Origin: Bog-473 sp963791455
GTDB taxonomy: Bacteria > Actinomycetota > Acidimicrobiia > Acidimicrobiales > RAAP-2
Direction of reading: 5' to 3'
NCBI GenBank assembly: GCA_963791455.1
Contig: CAWBSM010000002.1
Coordinates: 1,364,001-1,428,000 of the forward strand
Length of the DNA: 64,000 nucleotides
Positions 8,570 to 15,819 of the stretch are shown in pieces. Numbering within the stretch: position 1 is the stretch's first letter; every line of letters begins with the position of its first letter. The position numbers were made by a program, and so were the translations under genes. Under the pieces are notes generated by a model, which made no database searches, was not told where the DNA came from, and was given only the letters and a program-made list of their open reading frames with translations.

Positions 8570-9762
8570 GGTCGCTCGGCCAGCTCGGCCAGCACCGCCT
8601 CGGTGTGCTCGCCCAGGCGTGGCGCCGGCGTGTGCGGCCGGATTGGCGCGTCGGAGAAGCTGACCGGACCGTTGATCGAACGCTGCGAGGCCCCGTCCGC
8701 CTCGCTCGTCAGCTCGAGCACACCGTCGTTGGCCAGGAGCTGCCGGTCCTCGAGCACCTCGGCCGGCGTCTGTGCCGGTGCCCACCACACGCCCTCGCGG
8801 TCGAAACGTTCGGCCCACACGCCGAGGGGCTCCTGTCCGATGATGTCGTCGAGCACCGCGATGACCTCGACGCGGTTCTTGCGCAGCGCCCGCGCGTTCT
8901 CGAAGCGCGGGTCGTCGTGCAGGTCCTCGCGTCCGAGAGCCCGGTAGATCTTGTCGATGTGGCGATCGGCCTCCAGGCCGGTGAAGAAGAACCAGCGCCC
9001 GTCCTTGGTCCGGTACGAGTTCATCATCGGCGTCTGGTTGACGTGCCGCGCCTCGGCCGCCGCCACCTTGCCCAGGTTGGCCTGCAGGCTCAGATCCCAG
9101 CCCAGCACGTAAGCGCCGGTTCGGAGCAACGAGACTTCGACCACCCGGCCGCGCCCGGTCTGGCGCTGCTCGAGGACCGCGGCGAGCAGCCCGCCCAGCG
9201 TCGCCAGCCCGCTGATGTGGTCGCCGATGCCGCCGCGGGCGTTGAGCGGCACCCCCTCGGCATTGGTGGCCAGCTGGACCGACAGGCCCGAGCGGGCCCA
9301 GAAGGCGCCGATGTCGTAGGCGGACCGGTTGCGGTCCTCGCCGCGCAGGCCGTACCCGCTCACGCTGCCGTAGACGAGGCGCGGGTGGCGGGCCAGCGTC
9401 GCCTCAGGCTCGAGGCCGAGGCCGTCGAGCGCGTCCGGGCGCAGGTTGGTGAGGAAGATGTCGGCCGTGTCGAGCAGCGCGTCGAGCTGCTGGCGGGCCT
9501 CGGGCTGGCGCAGATCGAGCACGACGCTGCGCTTCCCCCGGTTGTCCTGTGCGAAGGCGGGGTTGGGGAAGTCGTCGCCGCCGATGCCGAGCGACCCGAA
9601 CGCGTTGCGCATGGGATCGCCCGTCGGCGGCTCGATCTTGATGACGTCGGCGCCCCAATCGGCCAGCAGCGCCGCAGCCGAGGGGGCGGCCACCCACACC
9701 CCGAGTTCCACGACCCGCAGGTCAGCCAGGGCCGACAGACCGCCGTGCTCGCTGTCTGTCAT
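8560..9762 (-). CDS. CoA-transferase family III (CaiB/BaiF)
   Basis: A 400-residue family III CoA-transferase. Motifs seen are LGVWVAAPSAAALLADWGAD at the N terminus, NRGKRSVVLDL, and the likely catalytic Asp in GGIGDHISGLATLGG. The ATG at 9762 overlaps the stop of the upstream ligase by 4 nt (ATGA), so the two are co-translated. With the ligase at 9759-11348 it gives two alternative ways to put CoA on an acid in one operon: ATP-dependent activation and CoA exchange. Confidence 0.9.
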   Translation of the reverse strand: MTDSEHGGLSALADLRVVELGVWVAAPSAAALLADWGADVIKIEPPTGDPMRNAFGSLGIGGDDFPNPAFAQDNRGKRSVVLDLRQPEARQQLDALLDTADIFLTNLRPDALDGLGLEPEATLARHPRLVYGSVSGYGLRGEDRNRSAYDIGAFWARSGLSVQLATNAEGVPLNARGGIGDHISGLATLGGLLAAVLEQRQTGRGRVVEVSLLRTGAYVLGWDLSLQANLGKVAAAEARHVNQTPMMNSYRTKDGRWFFFTGLEADRHIDKIYRALGREDLHDDPRFENARALRKNRVEVIAVLDDIIGQEPLGVWAERFDREGVWWAPAQTPAEVLEDRQLLANDGVLELTSEADGASQRSINGPVSFSDAPIRPHTPAPRLGEHTEAVLAELAERPQA

Positions 9763-11348
9763 GCCGGCGCGCCCTTGCGCTGCGCCGCCGCCCGCTCGCG
9801 CAGCGTCTCCTTCACGACCTTGCCGGTAGCGTTGAGCGGGAGCTCGTCCACGACCTCGATGGCGCGCGGTACTTTGTAGTTGGCCATTTCGTTGCGGCTC
9901 CATTCGATGATGTCGTCGGCCGAGACGTCCTCGGACACGACGACGAACGCCAGGCCCACCTCGCCGAGGCGCCGGTCGGGGACGCCGATGACGGCGGCCT
10001 GGCGGATGGCGGGGTGGCGCATCAGCGCATTCTCGATCTCGGCCGGATAGGCATTGAAGCCGCCGACGATGAACATGTCCTTGACCCGGCCGACGATGCG
10101 CAGGCGGCCGGCGTCGTCAATCACACCGAGGTCGCCGGTGCGCAGCCAGCCGTCGGACGACAGGACCTTGGCCGTCTCGTCGGGGTCGTCGAGGTAGCCG
10201 GTCATGACGCTGCCGCCGCGCAGCAGCACCTCGCCCGCTTCCCCCGGCTCGACGTCGCGTTCGGCCTCGCCGACGATGCGCAGCTCAAAGCCGGGACGGG
10301 CGCGGCCGACCGTGCGGGCGATCGCCTCGGGGTCGTCGCCGGCCGTCGTGGCGCTCGCCGTGCCGCCCTCGGTGAGGCCGTAGCCGGTGACGATCATGGA
10401 GAACGGGAGTTCTGCGTGCACGCGGCGAATGAGCTCGACCGGGATGTCGGCGGCGCCGGTCACGGCCACCCGCAGGCTGGTGAGGTCGTGGGCGTCTCGT
10501 TGGGGGTGGTCGAGGATGGCCTGGTAGATCGTGGGCGCGCCCGGCAGGACGGTGACGTGTTCAGATGACACCCGCGCCAGCACCCGCTCCACGTCGAACA
10601 CCGGCTCGGGGAGCATGGTGGCGCCGGCGACGACGCTGGCCAGGATGCCGGCCTTGAGGCCGAACATATGGAAGTACGGGTTGACCTGGAGGTAGACGTC
10701 CCCGGCCTGCAGCCCGGTCATGGCCACCCAGTCGCTGGCCACCGTGAGGGTCCGGCCGTGGGTCATCACGACGCCCTTGGGTACGCCCGTGGTGCCGGAC
10801 GTGAACAGGATGTCCGAGCGGTCGTCCGGGCCGAGCGCGGCGCTGCGCCGGTCCACCTCGGCCAGTGAGTCCGGGGTGGCGCGCCCGAGGAAGTCGGCCC
10901 ATCCGACGGCGTCACCGCGGGCCGCGCCACGGGCGACGATCACGGTCTCGAGCGCCGGCAGCTCGGCCCCGGTGGCTTCGAGCGTGGCCACGTAGTCCGT
11001 ATCGAGGAAGTCGGTCACCGTGACCAGGGCCCGGACCTCGCCGCGTGCGAGCATGTCGGCCGCCTCGGTCCCCTTGAACCGCGTGTTGATGGGGATCAGC
11101 ACGCCCCCGGCCGAGAAGATGCCGAGCACGGCCACGACCCACTCGACGCAGTTGAAGCACCAGATGGAGACCCGGTCACCCGGCTCGATGCCCGACTCGA
11201 CCAGGGCGCCGGCGAATTGCCGGGCCGCCCCAGCCAGCTCGGGGTAGCTGAGCGAGACGTCACCGTCGCGGATGGCCACCTGGTCGGCGAAGCGCTCTGC
11301 GGAACTGGCCAACAAGGCCGGGATGGATGGCCAGGGGGGTGGGGTCAT
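9759..11348 (-). CDS. Acyl-CoA synthetase (FadD-like)
   Basis: A 529-residue AMP-forming ligase. Motifs are SDILFTSGTTGVPKGVVMTH (ATP/Mg site), VTGYGLTEGGTAS, WLRTGDLGVIDDAGRLRIVG, and the C-terminal NATGKVVKE with the acyl-adenylation lysine. The ATG at 11348 begins MTPPPWPSIPALL, as in relatives; the frame stays open to 11420 but the extra 24 residues look non-coding. The AT-rich stretch at 11395-11415 is the probable promoter. First gene of a two-gene operon with the CoA-transferase downstream. Confidence 0.9.
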   Translation of the reverse strand: MTPPPWPSIPALLASSAERFADQVAIRDGDVSLSYPELAGAARQFAGALVESGIEPGDRVSIWCFNCVEWVVAVLGIFSAGGVLIPINTRFKGTEAADMLARGEVRALVTVTDFLDTDYVATLEATGAELPALETVIVARGAARGDAVGWADFLGRATPDSLAEVDRRSAALGPDDRSDILFTSGTTGVPKGVVMTHGRTLTVASDWVAMTGLQAGDVYLQVNPYFHMFGLKAGILASVVAGATMLPEPVFDVERVLARVSSEHVTVLPGAPTIYQAILDHPQRDAHDLTSLRVAVTGAADIPVELIRRVHAELPFSMIVTGYGLTEGGTASATTAGDDPEAIARTVGRARPGFELRIVGEAERDVEPGEAGEVLLRGGSVMTGYLDDPDETAKVLSSDGWLRTGDLGVIDDAGRLRIVGRVKDMFIVGGFNAYPAEIENALMRHPAIRQAAVIGVPDRRLGEVGLAFVVVSEDVSADDIIEWSRNEMANYKVPRAIEVVDELPLNATGKVVKETLRERAAAQRKGAPA

Positions 11349-11480
11349 GGGCGGGGCGGCAGGGCGGTGTCGCCCACGGGTGAGAACGCTGCTCTTGTCA
11401 TACAATAATGTTACTTTCACAGGGCGGGCTCACGAGGAGGCTGCCGGCGTGCCGTCGCCCGCGCCAGCAAGAGAGACGGG

Positions 11481-11740
11481 ATGGCCACGACGACGTCGGA
11501 CGTGTGTTCCGACCCGTACGACTTCGAGATCGGCGCCGATCCGTAGCTCGGCGCCGATCCGTACCCGATCTGGACGCGGCAGCGCGACGAAGGCCCCGCT
11601 CACCTACAACGAGAAGTACGAGTTCTATGCCCCGGGCCGCTACGAGGACGTCGAGCGCTGCTTCGTCGACGGGCAGACGCACCGCTCGGCCAAGGCCTCG
11701 GTGCTTCGAGCTGATCAAGGCTGACATGGAGATGCCGGGC
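11481..11740 (+). pseudogene. Decayed N-terminus of a cytochrome P450
   Basis: Starting at ATG 11481 the reading gives DPYDFEIGADP then a TAG at 11544. After the stop it resumes as LGADPYPIWTRQRDEGP; in a second frame as TYNEKYEFYAPGRYEDVE; in a third as FELIKADMEMPG. These match in order the first about 85 residues of the intact P450 at 45373-46572 (DPYDFEI, DPYPLWKRMRDEAP, WNEKYEFFALSRW, LEMIRANVEIPSG). The stop arises from a 15-bp direct repeat CGGCGCCGATCCGTA with an 18-bp period (11531-11545 and 11549-11563). The rest, including the haem domain, is gone. Confidence 0.8.
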
Positions 11741-11741
11741 C

Positions 11742-12128
11742 TTAGCGCCGGTTGATGTTGCCGGCGTCCACGGGAAGCACGGTGCCGGTGACGTACCGCG
11801 CGTCGTCCGAGACGAGCCACAAGATTGCGTTGGAGACGTCAATCGATTCGATCATGTCGACCGCTATCGCATTGAGCAACGAACCCGCCGGCTCCGGGGA
11901 GTGCGCCAGGATGTCCTTGATGTCTCCGCCACCGCCGGCCATCGGCGTCCGGACCGTGGTCGGCGCCCCACTGTTGACCCGGATCGTGTGAGGAGCCAGG
12001 AAGTTGGCCCAGGAGAAGTGGGTCCCGCCCCCATGGAAGGACGAACCACCCGCCCGGCAGGCCGCCTCGAGCCGGACGGCACGCTCGTCGCCCTCTGGCG
12101 GAAACGTCAATCCGACGGCCGTCACCAC
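11742..12128 (-). pseudogene. C-terminal remnant of a short-chain dehydrogenase
   Basis: From about 12014 down to the stop at 11742 the reading is a typical SDR C-terminus: WANFLAPHTIRVNSGAPTTV, then VDMIESIDVSNAILWLVSDD and RYVTGTVLPVDAGNINRR. The Rossmann N-terminus with TGxxxGxG and the YxxxK catalytic pair are absent; the upstream part of the open frame (12015-12128) does not resemble an SDR. This is a truncated gene, abutting the P450 remnant tail-to-tail. The C-terminal type resembles the mycofactocin-associated SDR group, but that assignment is tentative. Confidence 0.7.
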
Positions 12129-12371
12129 GTTCTTTCCCGAACGGAGAAGCGCCTCCGGTCTTCGAGGTCGACCCCGAGCGGCAGGTAGTTCACGCAGTCG
12201 GCCTCGAGAGCGACGGGCGCCGCCTTGTCGGTTGTGGCATCGACTCCGAGTGGGGCAATCCCAGCCAGCGTGCCTGCGTCAACTCCGTGCTTGTCGGCTG
12301 AAGTCGCTGATCTGTCCGACCTTGCCGGTGCACCATTGGACGACACGGAGGGCTCGGACTTCCTCGCTCAT
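12122..12371 (-). pseudogene. Decayed DapB-like oxidoreductase N-terminus
   Basis: An ATG at 12371, overlapping the FMN reductase stop (ATGA), opens MSEEVRALRVVQWCTGKVG, then hits a stop. In another frame DAGTLAGIAPLGVDATTD, then VALEADCVNYLPLGVDLED continues. These two pieces align in order with the intact neighbour at 12894-13934 (RVVQWATGNIG; DAGELCGLAPTGVRATRD; VALQPDCVLYMGDRADMD). An internal deletion and frameshift separate them, and everything after about residue 100 is missing. It was evidently a second DapB-like gene co-translated with the FMN reductase. Confidence 0.75.
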
Positions 12372-12886
12372 GCCGGCATCTCCATGGCCGCCCGCAACTG
12401 CCGGCTGGCCTCCGCCAGCCAGGCGCCCACGACTGCATCGAGATCGTCCAGCTGTGACTCCAGCACGTACAGGCCGCGGGTGGGCAGCGTCGCACCGAGC
12501 TCGACCAGCACCGGCCGCAGGTGCACCTCGACGGCCAGCGCGTGCTGCGGGCCTGCGCCCACCATCAGCGGCACCGCCGTCACGCCGCTCAGGTCTGTCG
12601 TGCTGAACCAGTCGAGATACGACTTGAGCAGGCCCGTGTAGCTCGCCTTGTACGTCGGGGACGCCACCACCACCAGCGCGCAGCCCCGCACCGCCGTCAC
12701 CGCGTCCTTCACCGCTGGCGAGGACCAGTCAAAAAGCTGCGGGCCGAGCTCCGCCAGATCCACGGTCACGTGCTCGGCGCCCTCCAGACCGGCCGCGCCG
12801 GCGGCGGCGCGGGCCACCACCTCCGCCACGCCAAGCGTGCGCGAGCGCGGCTTGGGATTGCCGACGACGATGCCGACGCTGCTCAC
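12368..12886 (-). CDS. NADPH-dependent FMN reductase
   Basis: A 172-residue flavodoxin-like NAD(P)H:FMN reductase. The flavin-binding loop GNPKPRSRTLGVAE lies near the N terminus, and SPTYKASYTGLLKSYLDWF is the typical FMN/dimer motif. Such proteins give reduced flavin to two-component monooxygenases. The GTG start at 12886 is 8 nt after the stop of the DapB-like gene, so the two form an operon. No matching flavin-dependent oxygenase component is adjacent; monooxygenases occur only farther away in the window. Confidence 0.88.
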   Translation of the reverse strand: MSSVGIVVGNPKPRSRTLGVAEVVARAAAGAAGLEGAEHVTVDLAELGPQLFDWSSPAVKDAVTAVRGCALVVVASPTYKASYTGLLKSYLDWFSTTDLSGVTAVPLMVGAGPQHALAVEVHLRPVLVELGATLPTRGLYVLESQLDDLDAVVGAWLAEASRQLRAAMEMPA

Positions 12887-12893
12887 GGCGCCG

Positions 12894-13934
12894 TCATCCG
12901 AAGGTCGGTATGACCTGCGGCAGGTCGACCGTGGTGCGGATGCCCGGTGCGGCGGCGCACACAAAGGGTACGGCGTTGACGGGTCGATGGGCGGTGAGCC
13001 CGGGCGACGTGGCGGCCCAGTCCTCCTCAGGCACCGGGAAGTGGATCTCGACGTCGAGCGGCGTGTCGCCCTCGACCAGGACGTGCCAGCCCGTCTGGCG
13101 CAAGTCCCAGGCCGGGTCGACGTCGGTGGTCAGGTACCAGTTGGCACGGAAGGTGAGCAGGGGCAGGCCCTGGTGCATCCCGGCCACGTCGAGGCGCTGG
13201 GCAGCGATCGTGCCCGCCTCGATGCGTCCTGCCGCGATCTCGGTGGCCTGGCGGGCCACCGCCACGCGGCCCGTCGCCACGACATCGTCGAGCGGGAGGG
13301 ACAGCGCCTCGGCGATCATGCGGAGCGAACCGGCGAAGGAGGCGCCACCGTGCATCTCGACGCCACGGGGGTCGAAGTGGGAGGGGTCGCGCCCGTAGCC
13401 CATGAGGTCGAAGATCATCTCGGGTGAGTTGCGCGACGACATGTCGGCGAACTCCTCAATGAGGAGATGGTCGAGCCGGCGCTGCAATGAAAGGAGCGCC
13501 AACGGTAGCGCCTCCGTGATGAAGCCGGGGCTCGACCCGGTGCTATAGAGCGACGCGTTTCCCTTGGTGCACGCCACCTCGAGGCGCTCACGCACGTCAG
13601 GGTCCATGCCCTCTGGATGATGGAACTCGCTGCGCGTCGACACCACATTGCTGCCCGACTCGAGCAGGCGGCACAGCACGTCCATGTCGGCCCGGTCGCC
13701 CATGTAGAGGACGCAGTCGGGCTGGAGCGCCACGATCTCCCCGACGTCACGGGTGGCCCGCACGCCGGTCGGTGCCAGGCCGCACAGCTCCCCCGCGTCC
13801 TGCCCGTCTTTGCCCTCCGAATACACGTAGAGCCCGACCAGGTCGAGTTCGGGGTGCTCGATGACGGCCCGCAGCGAGCGCAGACCGATGTTGCCGGTGG
13901 CCCACTGGACCACCCGATAGCGGTCACCGCTCAT
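12894..13934 (-). CDS. DapB-like NAD(P)-binding oxidoreductase
   Basis: A 346-residue protein of the dihydrodipicolinate-reductase / 2,4-diaminopentanoate-dehydrogenase-like family. The N-terminal NAD(P) fold carries RVVQWATGNIGLRSLRAVIE, then PDCVLYMGDRADMDVLCRLL and NVVSTRSEFHHPEG. The C-terminal half is a substrate domain (GSSPGFITEALPLALLSLQR). The true biosynthetic DapB is shorter, so this is a catabolic relative of unknown substrate. ATG at 13934. It is the first gene of an operon with the FMN reductase. A decayed paralogue follows at 12122-12371. Confidence 0.8.
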   Translation of the reverse strand: MSGDRYRVVQWATGNIGLRSLRAVIEHPELDLVGLYVYSEGKDGQDAGELCGLAPTGVRATRDVGEIVALQPDCVLYMGDRADMDVLCRLLESGSNVVSTRSEFHHPEGMDPDVRERLEVACTKGNASLYSTGSSPGFITEALPLALLSLQRRLDHLLIEEFADMSSRNSPEMIFDLMGYGRDPSHFDPRGVEMHGGASFAGSLRMIAEALSLPLDDVVATGRVAVARQATEIAAGRIEAGTIAAQRLDVAGMHQGLPLLTFRANWYLTTDVDPAWDLRQTGWHVLVEGDTPLDVEIHFPVPEEDWAATSPGLTAHRPVNAVPFVCAAAPGIRTTVDLPQVIPTFG

Positions 13935-14257
13935 GCTGACTGCTCCCTCCTCACCCCTCCTAGGTGACCGGAGCGACGCTATTGGATCTGCCCGGGGCGC
14001 GTGGGCGGGACGCCGCGGGGACCAGGTCCGGCAGCCCGGGGGCCGGCAGTTCTGGCTCGACGCCCTCAACGCCCTGCGGGAGCGCTCGGGTGTGACCGTT
14101 CTCCTCACCGGTGCAGCACACCGGCGGACCGACAGCCTGGTCGGGCCACTCGCCACCCGCTCGGCGCGTGACCTGGCGCTCGGTGGCGAAGCGCGTGCTC
14201 CCTGCAGCCAATGGGCAGAGCACCGTCGTGCACCGCCTCATAAGATCGCGTCTTCCA
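13935..14257. other. 323-nt divergent intergenic region
   Basis: This stretch separates the DapB-like operon (minus) from the CMD/alcohol-dehydrogenase operon (plus) and must hold both promoters. No palindrome of the kinds seen elsewhere in the window was found. On the plus strand near 14036-14110 a short reading (RQFWLDALNALRERSGVTVLL) faintly resembles the segment after Walker B of ABC-2-type exporters. That resemblance is too short to call a gene remnant. Confidence 0.4.
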
Positions 14258-14842
14258 ATGAGTCCCTCGCCCGAGACGCGCCTCGCCCCCGTCCCCTTCG
14301 CGGAGTGGGACGACCACACCCGCGACGTCCTCCTCCCCCACCTCCGCCGACCCGAGCTCTATCTCTCCGGCGCGCCAGATGCACCGCCCATGCCTGTGGT
14401 CATGGAGTTGTTCGCCCATCACCTCCCCTTGAGCGAGACCTGGCTCGCCTTCAGCAACATGCTGGCCAGCGATCAGTCGACGCTCGATCCCAGACTGCGT
14501 GAGCTCCTAATCGTGCGCGTGGCCTGGCGGACGCAGTCGGGCTACGAATGGGGACAGCACGCACGGATGGGGCGCGACGCAGGTCTGACCGATGCGCAGC
14601 TGCGCGCGGTCGCCGAGGGACCGGCGGCGCCGGTGTGGACGCCGCTGGAGCGAGCCCTCGTCACGGCAGTGGACGAAATCGTCGACGGGTTCGGTGTCGG
14701 CGACGAGACCTGGAACGCCCTCAGCTCCTCCCTCGAGCCTGCACAGCTCTTCGAACTGCTCTTCGTGATCGGCGGCTACCTCTGCATGGCTGCGGTGCTC
14801 AACAGCATCGGGCTGCGCGGCGACCCCCCGGTGGCGCCATGA
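14258..14842 (+). CDS. Carboxymuconolactone decarboxylase family protein
   Basis: A 194-residue all-helical CMD/AhpD-fold protein. The family core is DPRLRELLIVRVAWRTQSGYEWGQHARMGRDAGLTDAQ split over two helices, with conserved Glu and His. The CxxC pair of peroxidase-type AhpD is absent, so thiol-disulfide activity is unlikely; a decarboxylase-like or lactone-related role is possible. ATG at 14258; the stop overlaps the downstream alcohol dehydrogenase start (ATGA). A paralogue lies at 61912. Confidence 0.85.
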   Translation: MSPSPETRLAPVPFAEWDDHTRDVLLPHLRRPELYLSGAPDAPPMPVVMELFAHHLPLSETWLAFSNMLASDQSTLDPRLRELLIVRVAWRTQSGYEWGQHARMGRDAGLTDAQLRAVAEGPAAPVWTPLERALVTAVDEIVDGFGVGDETWNALSSSLEPAQLFELLFVIGGYLCMAAVLNSIGLRGDPPVAP

Positions 14843-15777
14843 AGGCGGTCCGCAGTCAGGACGGCGGCGTGGCCCTGGTCGACGTCGACGAGCCGCCGGG
14901 CATCGGCGAGGTCCTCGACATGAAGGCCGCCAGCGTGTGCGCGTCAGATCTCAGCTACATCCGCTACGGCAGCACCAGCGTTTTGGGCCACGAGCTGGCC
15001 GGCCTGCGTGAGGACGGCACCCCGGTGGTGGTCGAGGCGATCTACGGCTGCCTGGAATGCGACCAGTGCCGCCGCGGCGCTTACAACCTGTGCCCCACCC
15101 ACGGGTCGCGCGCACTCGGCATGTTCGCCGACGGCGGCATGGCCGAGCAGTTCCGCGCTCCGCCCGAACGCCTGGTCTCGCTTCCGGAAGGCCTCGAGCT
15201 GCGCGACGCGTCGGTGGTGGAGCCCGCCTCGGTGTCATGGCATGCGCTGCGCCTGGCAGGAACCGGGCCGGGACGCCGGGTCGTTGTGGTCGGAGCAGGC
15301 GCGCTGGGCCTGCTCGCCGTGGCCGGCGCCCGGGCGCAGGAAGGCGAGGACGTGGCGCTCGAGGCGCGGCACCCCCACCAACGCGAGGCGGGTGAGCGGC
15401 TCGGCGCGCGCGTGGGCGCGGTGGGGAGCTACGACGTCGTCGTCGAGGCTGCCGGCTCCCCGGAAAGCCTGGCCCGCTGCGCCGAGCTGGTGGCGCCGGG
15501 CGGCACCATCGTGGTCCTCGGCGTTCACTTCGGGCCGGTGCAGCTGGACTGGCTGCCGCTGTTCAACCGCGAGGCCCGGCTCATTCCGTCGCTGGGTTAC
15601 TGCGAGCACGACGGCGTGCGCGAAATGGAAGAGGCCGCCGCCATGTTGGCCGGGGACCCCGACATCGTGCGCACGGTCATTACGCACCGCTTCCCATTGG
15701 AGGACGCCGTCGAGGCCTTCCGCGTCAGCTCGGACCGCGGCTCCGGCGCCATACGCGTCGTGCTCGAGCCGTCCTAG
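14839..15777 (+). CDS. Zinc-containing alcohol dehydrogenase (MDR family)
   Basis: A 312-residue medium-chain dehydrogenase. Catalytic zinc ligands are in VCASD and LGHELAG, the four structural-zinc cysteines in CLECDQCRRGAYNLCP, and the NAD(P) fold starts with VVVGAGALGLLAV. It is short for the family (usually 340-370) because the cofactor domain is compact, but no frameshift is seen. It is translationally coupled to the CMD-family gene. Probable role: oxidation of an alcohol intermediate; substrate unknown. Confidence 0.87.
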   Translation: MKAVRSQDGGVALVDVDEPPGIGEVLDMKAASVCASDLSYIRYGSTSVLGHELAGLREDGTPVVVEAIYGCLECDQCRRGAYNLCPTHGSRALGMFADGGMAEQFRAPPERLVSLPEGLELRDASVVEPASVSWHALRLAGTGPGRRVVVVGAGALGLLAVAGARAQEGEDVALEARHPHQREAGERLGARVGAVGSYDVVVEAAGSPESLARCAELVAPGGTIVVLGVHFGPVQLDWLPLFNREARLIPSLGYCEHDGVREMEEAAAMLAGDPDIVRTVITHRFPLEDAVEAFRVSSDRGSGAIRVVLEPS

Positions 15778-15819
15778 AGTCGCTGGCCCTCGTTCCAACC
15801 GCGGAATACAGAAGGACCA

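Noticed and set aside
4694..9879. Long opposite-strand frames over 4694-5764, 5812-7365, 7157-8818 and 8605-9879
   Set aside because: Each is antisense to a clear ACAD, ligase or CoA-transferase gene and has the composition expected of a mirror frame in GC-rich DNA.
14036..14110. A short plus-strand reading resembling part of an ABC-2 exporter ATPase
   Set aside because: About 20 residues only, without Walker motifs; chance similarity cannot be excluded.
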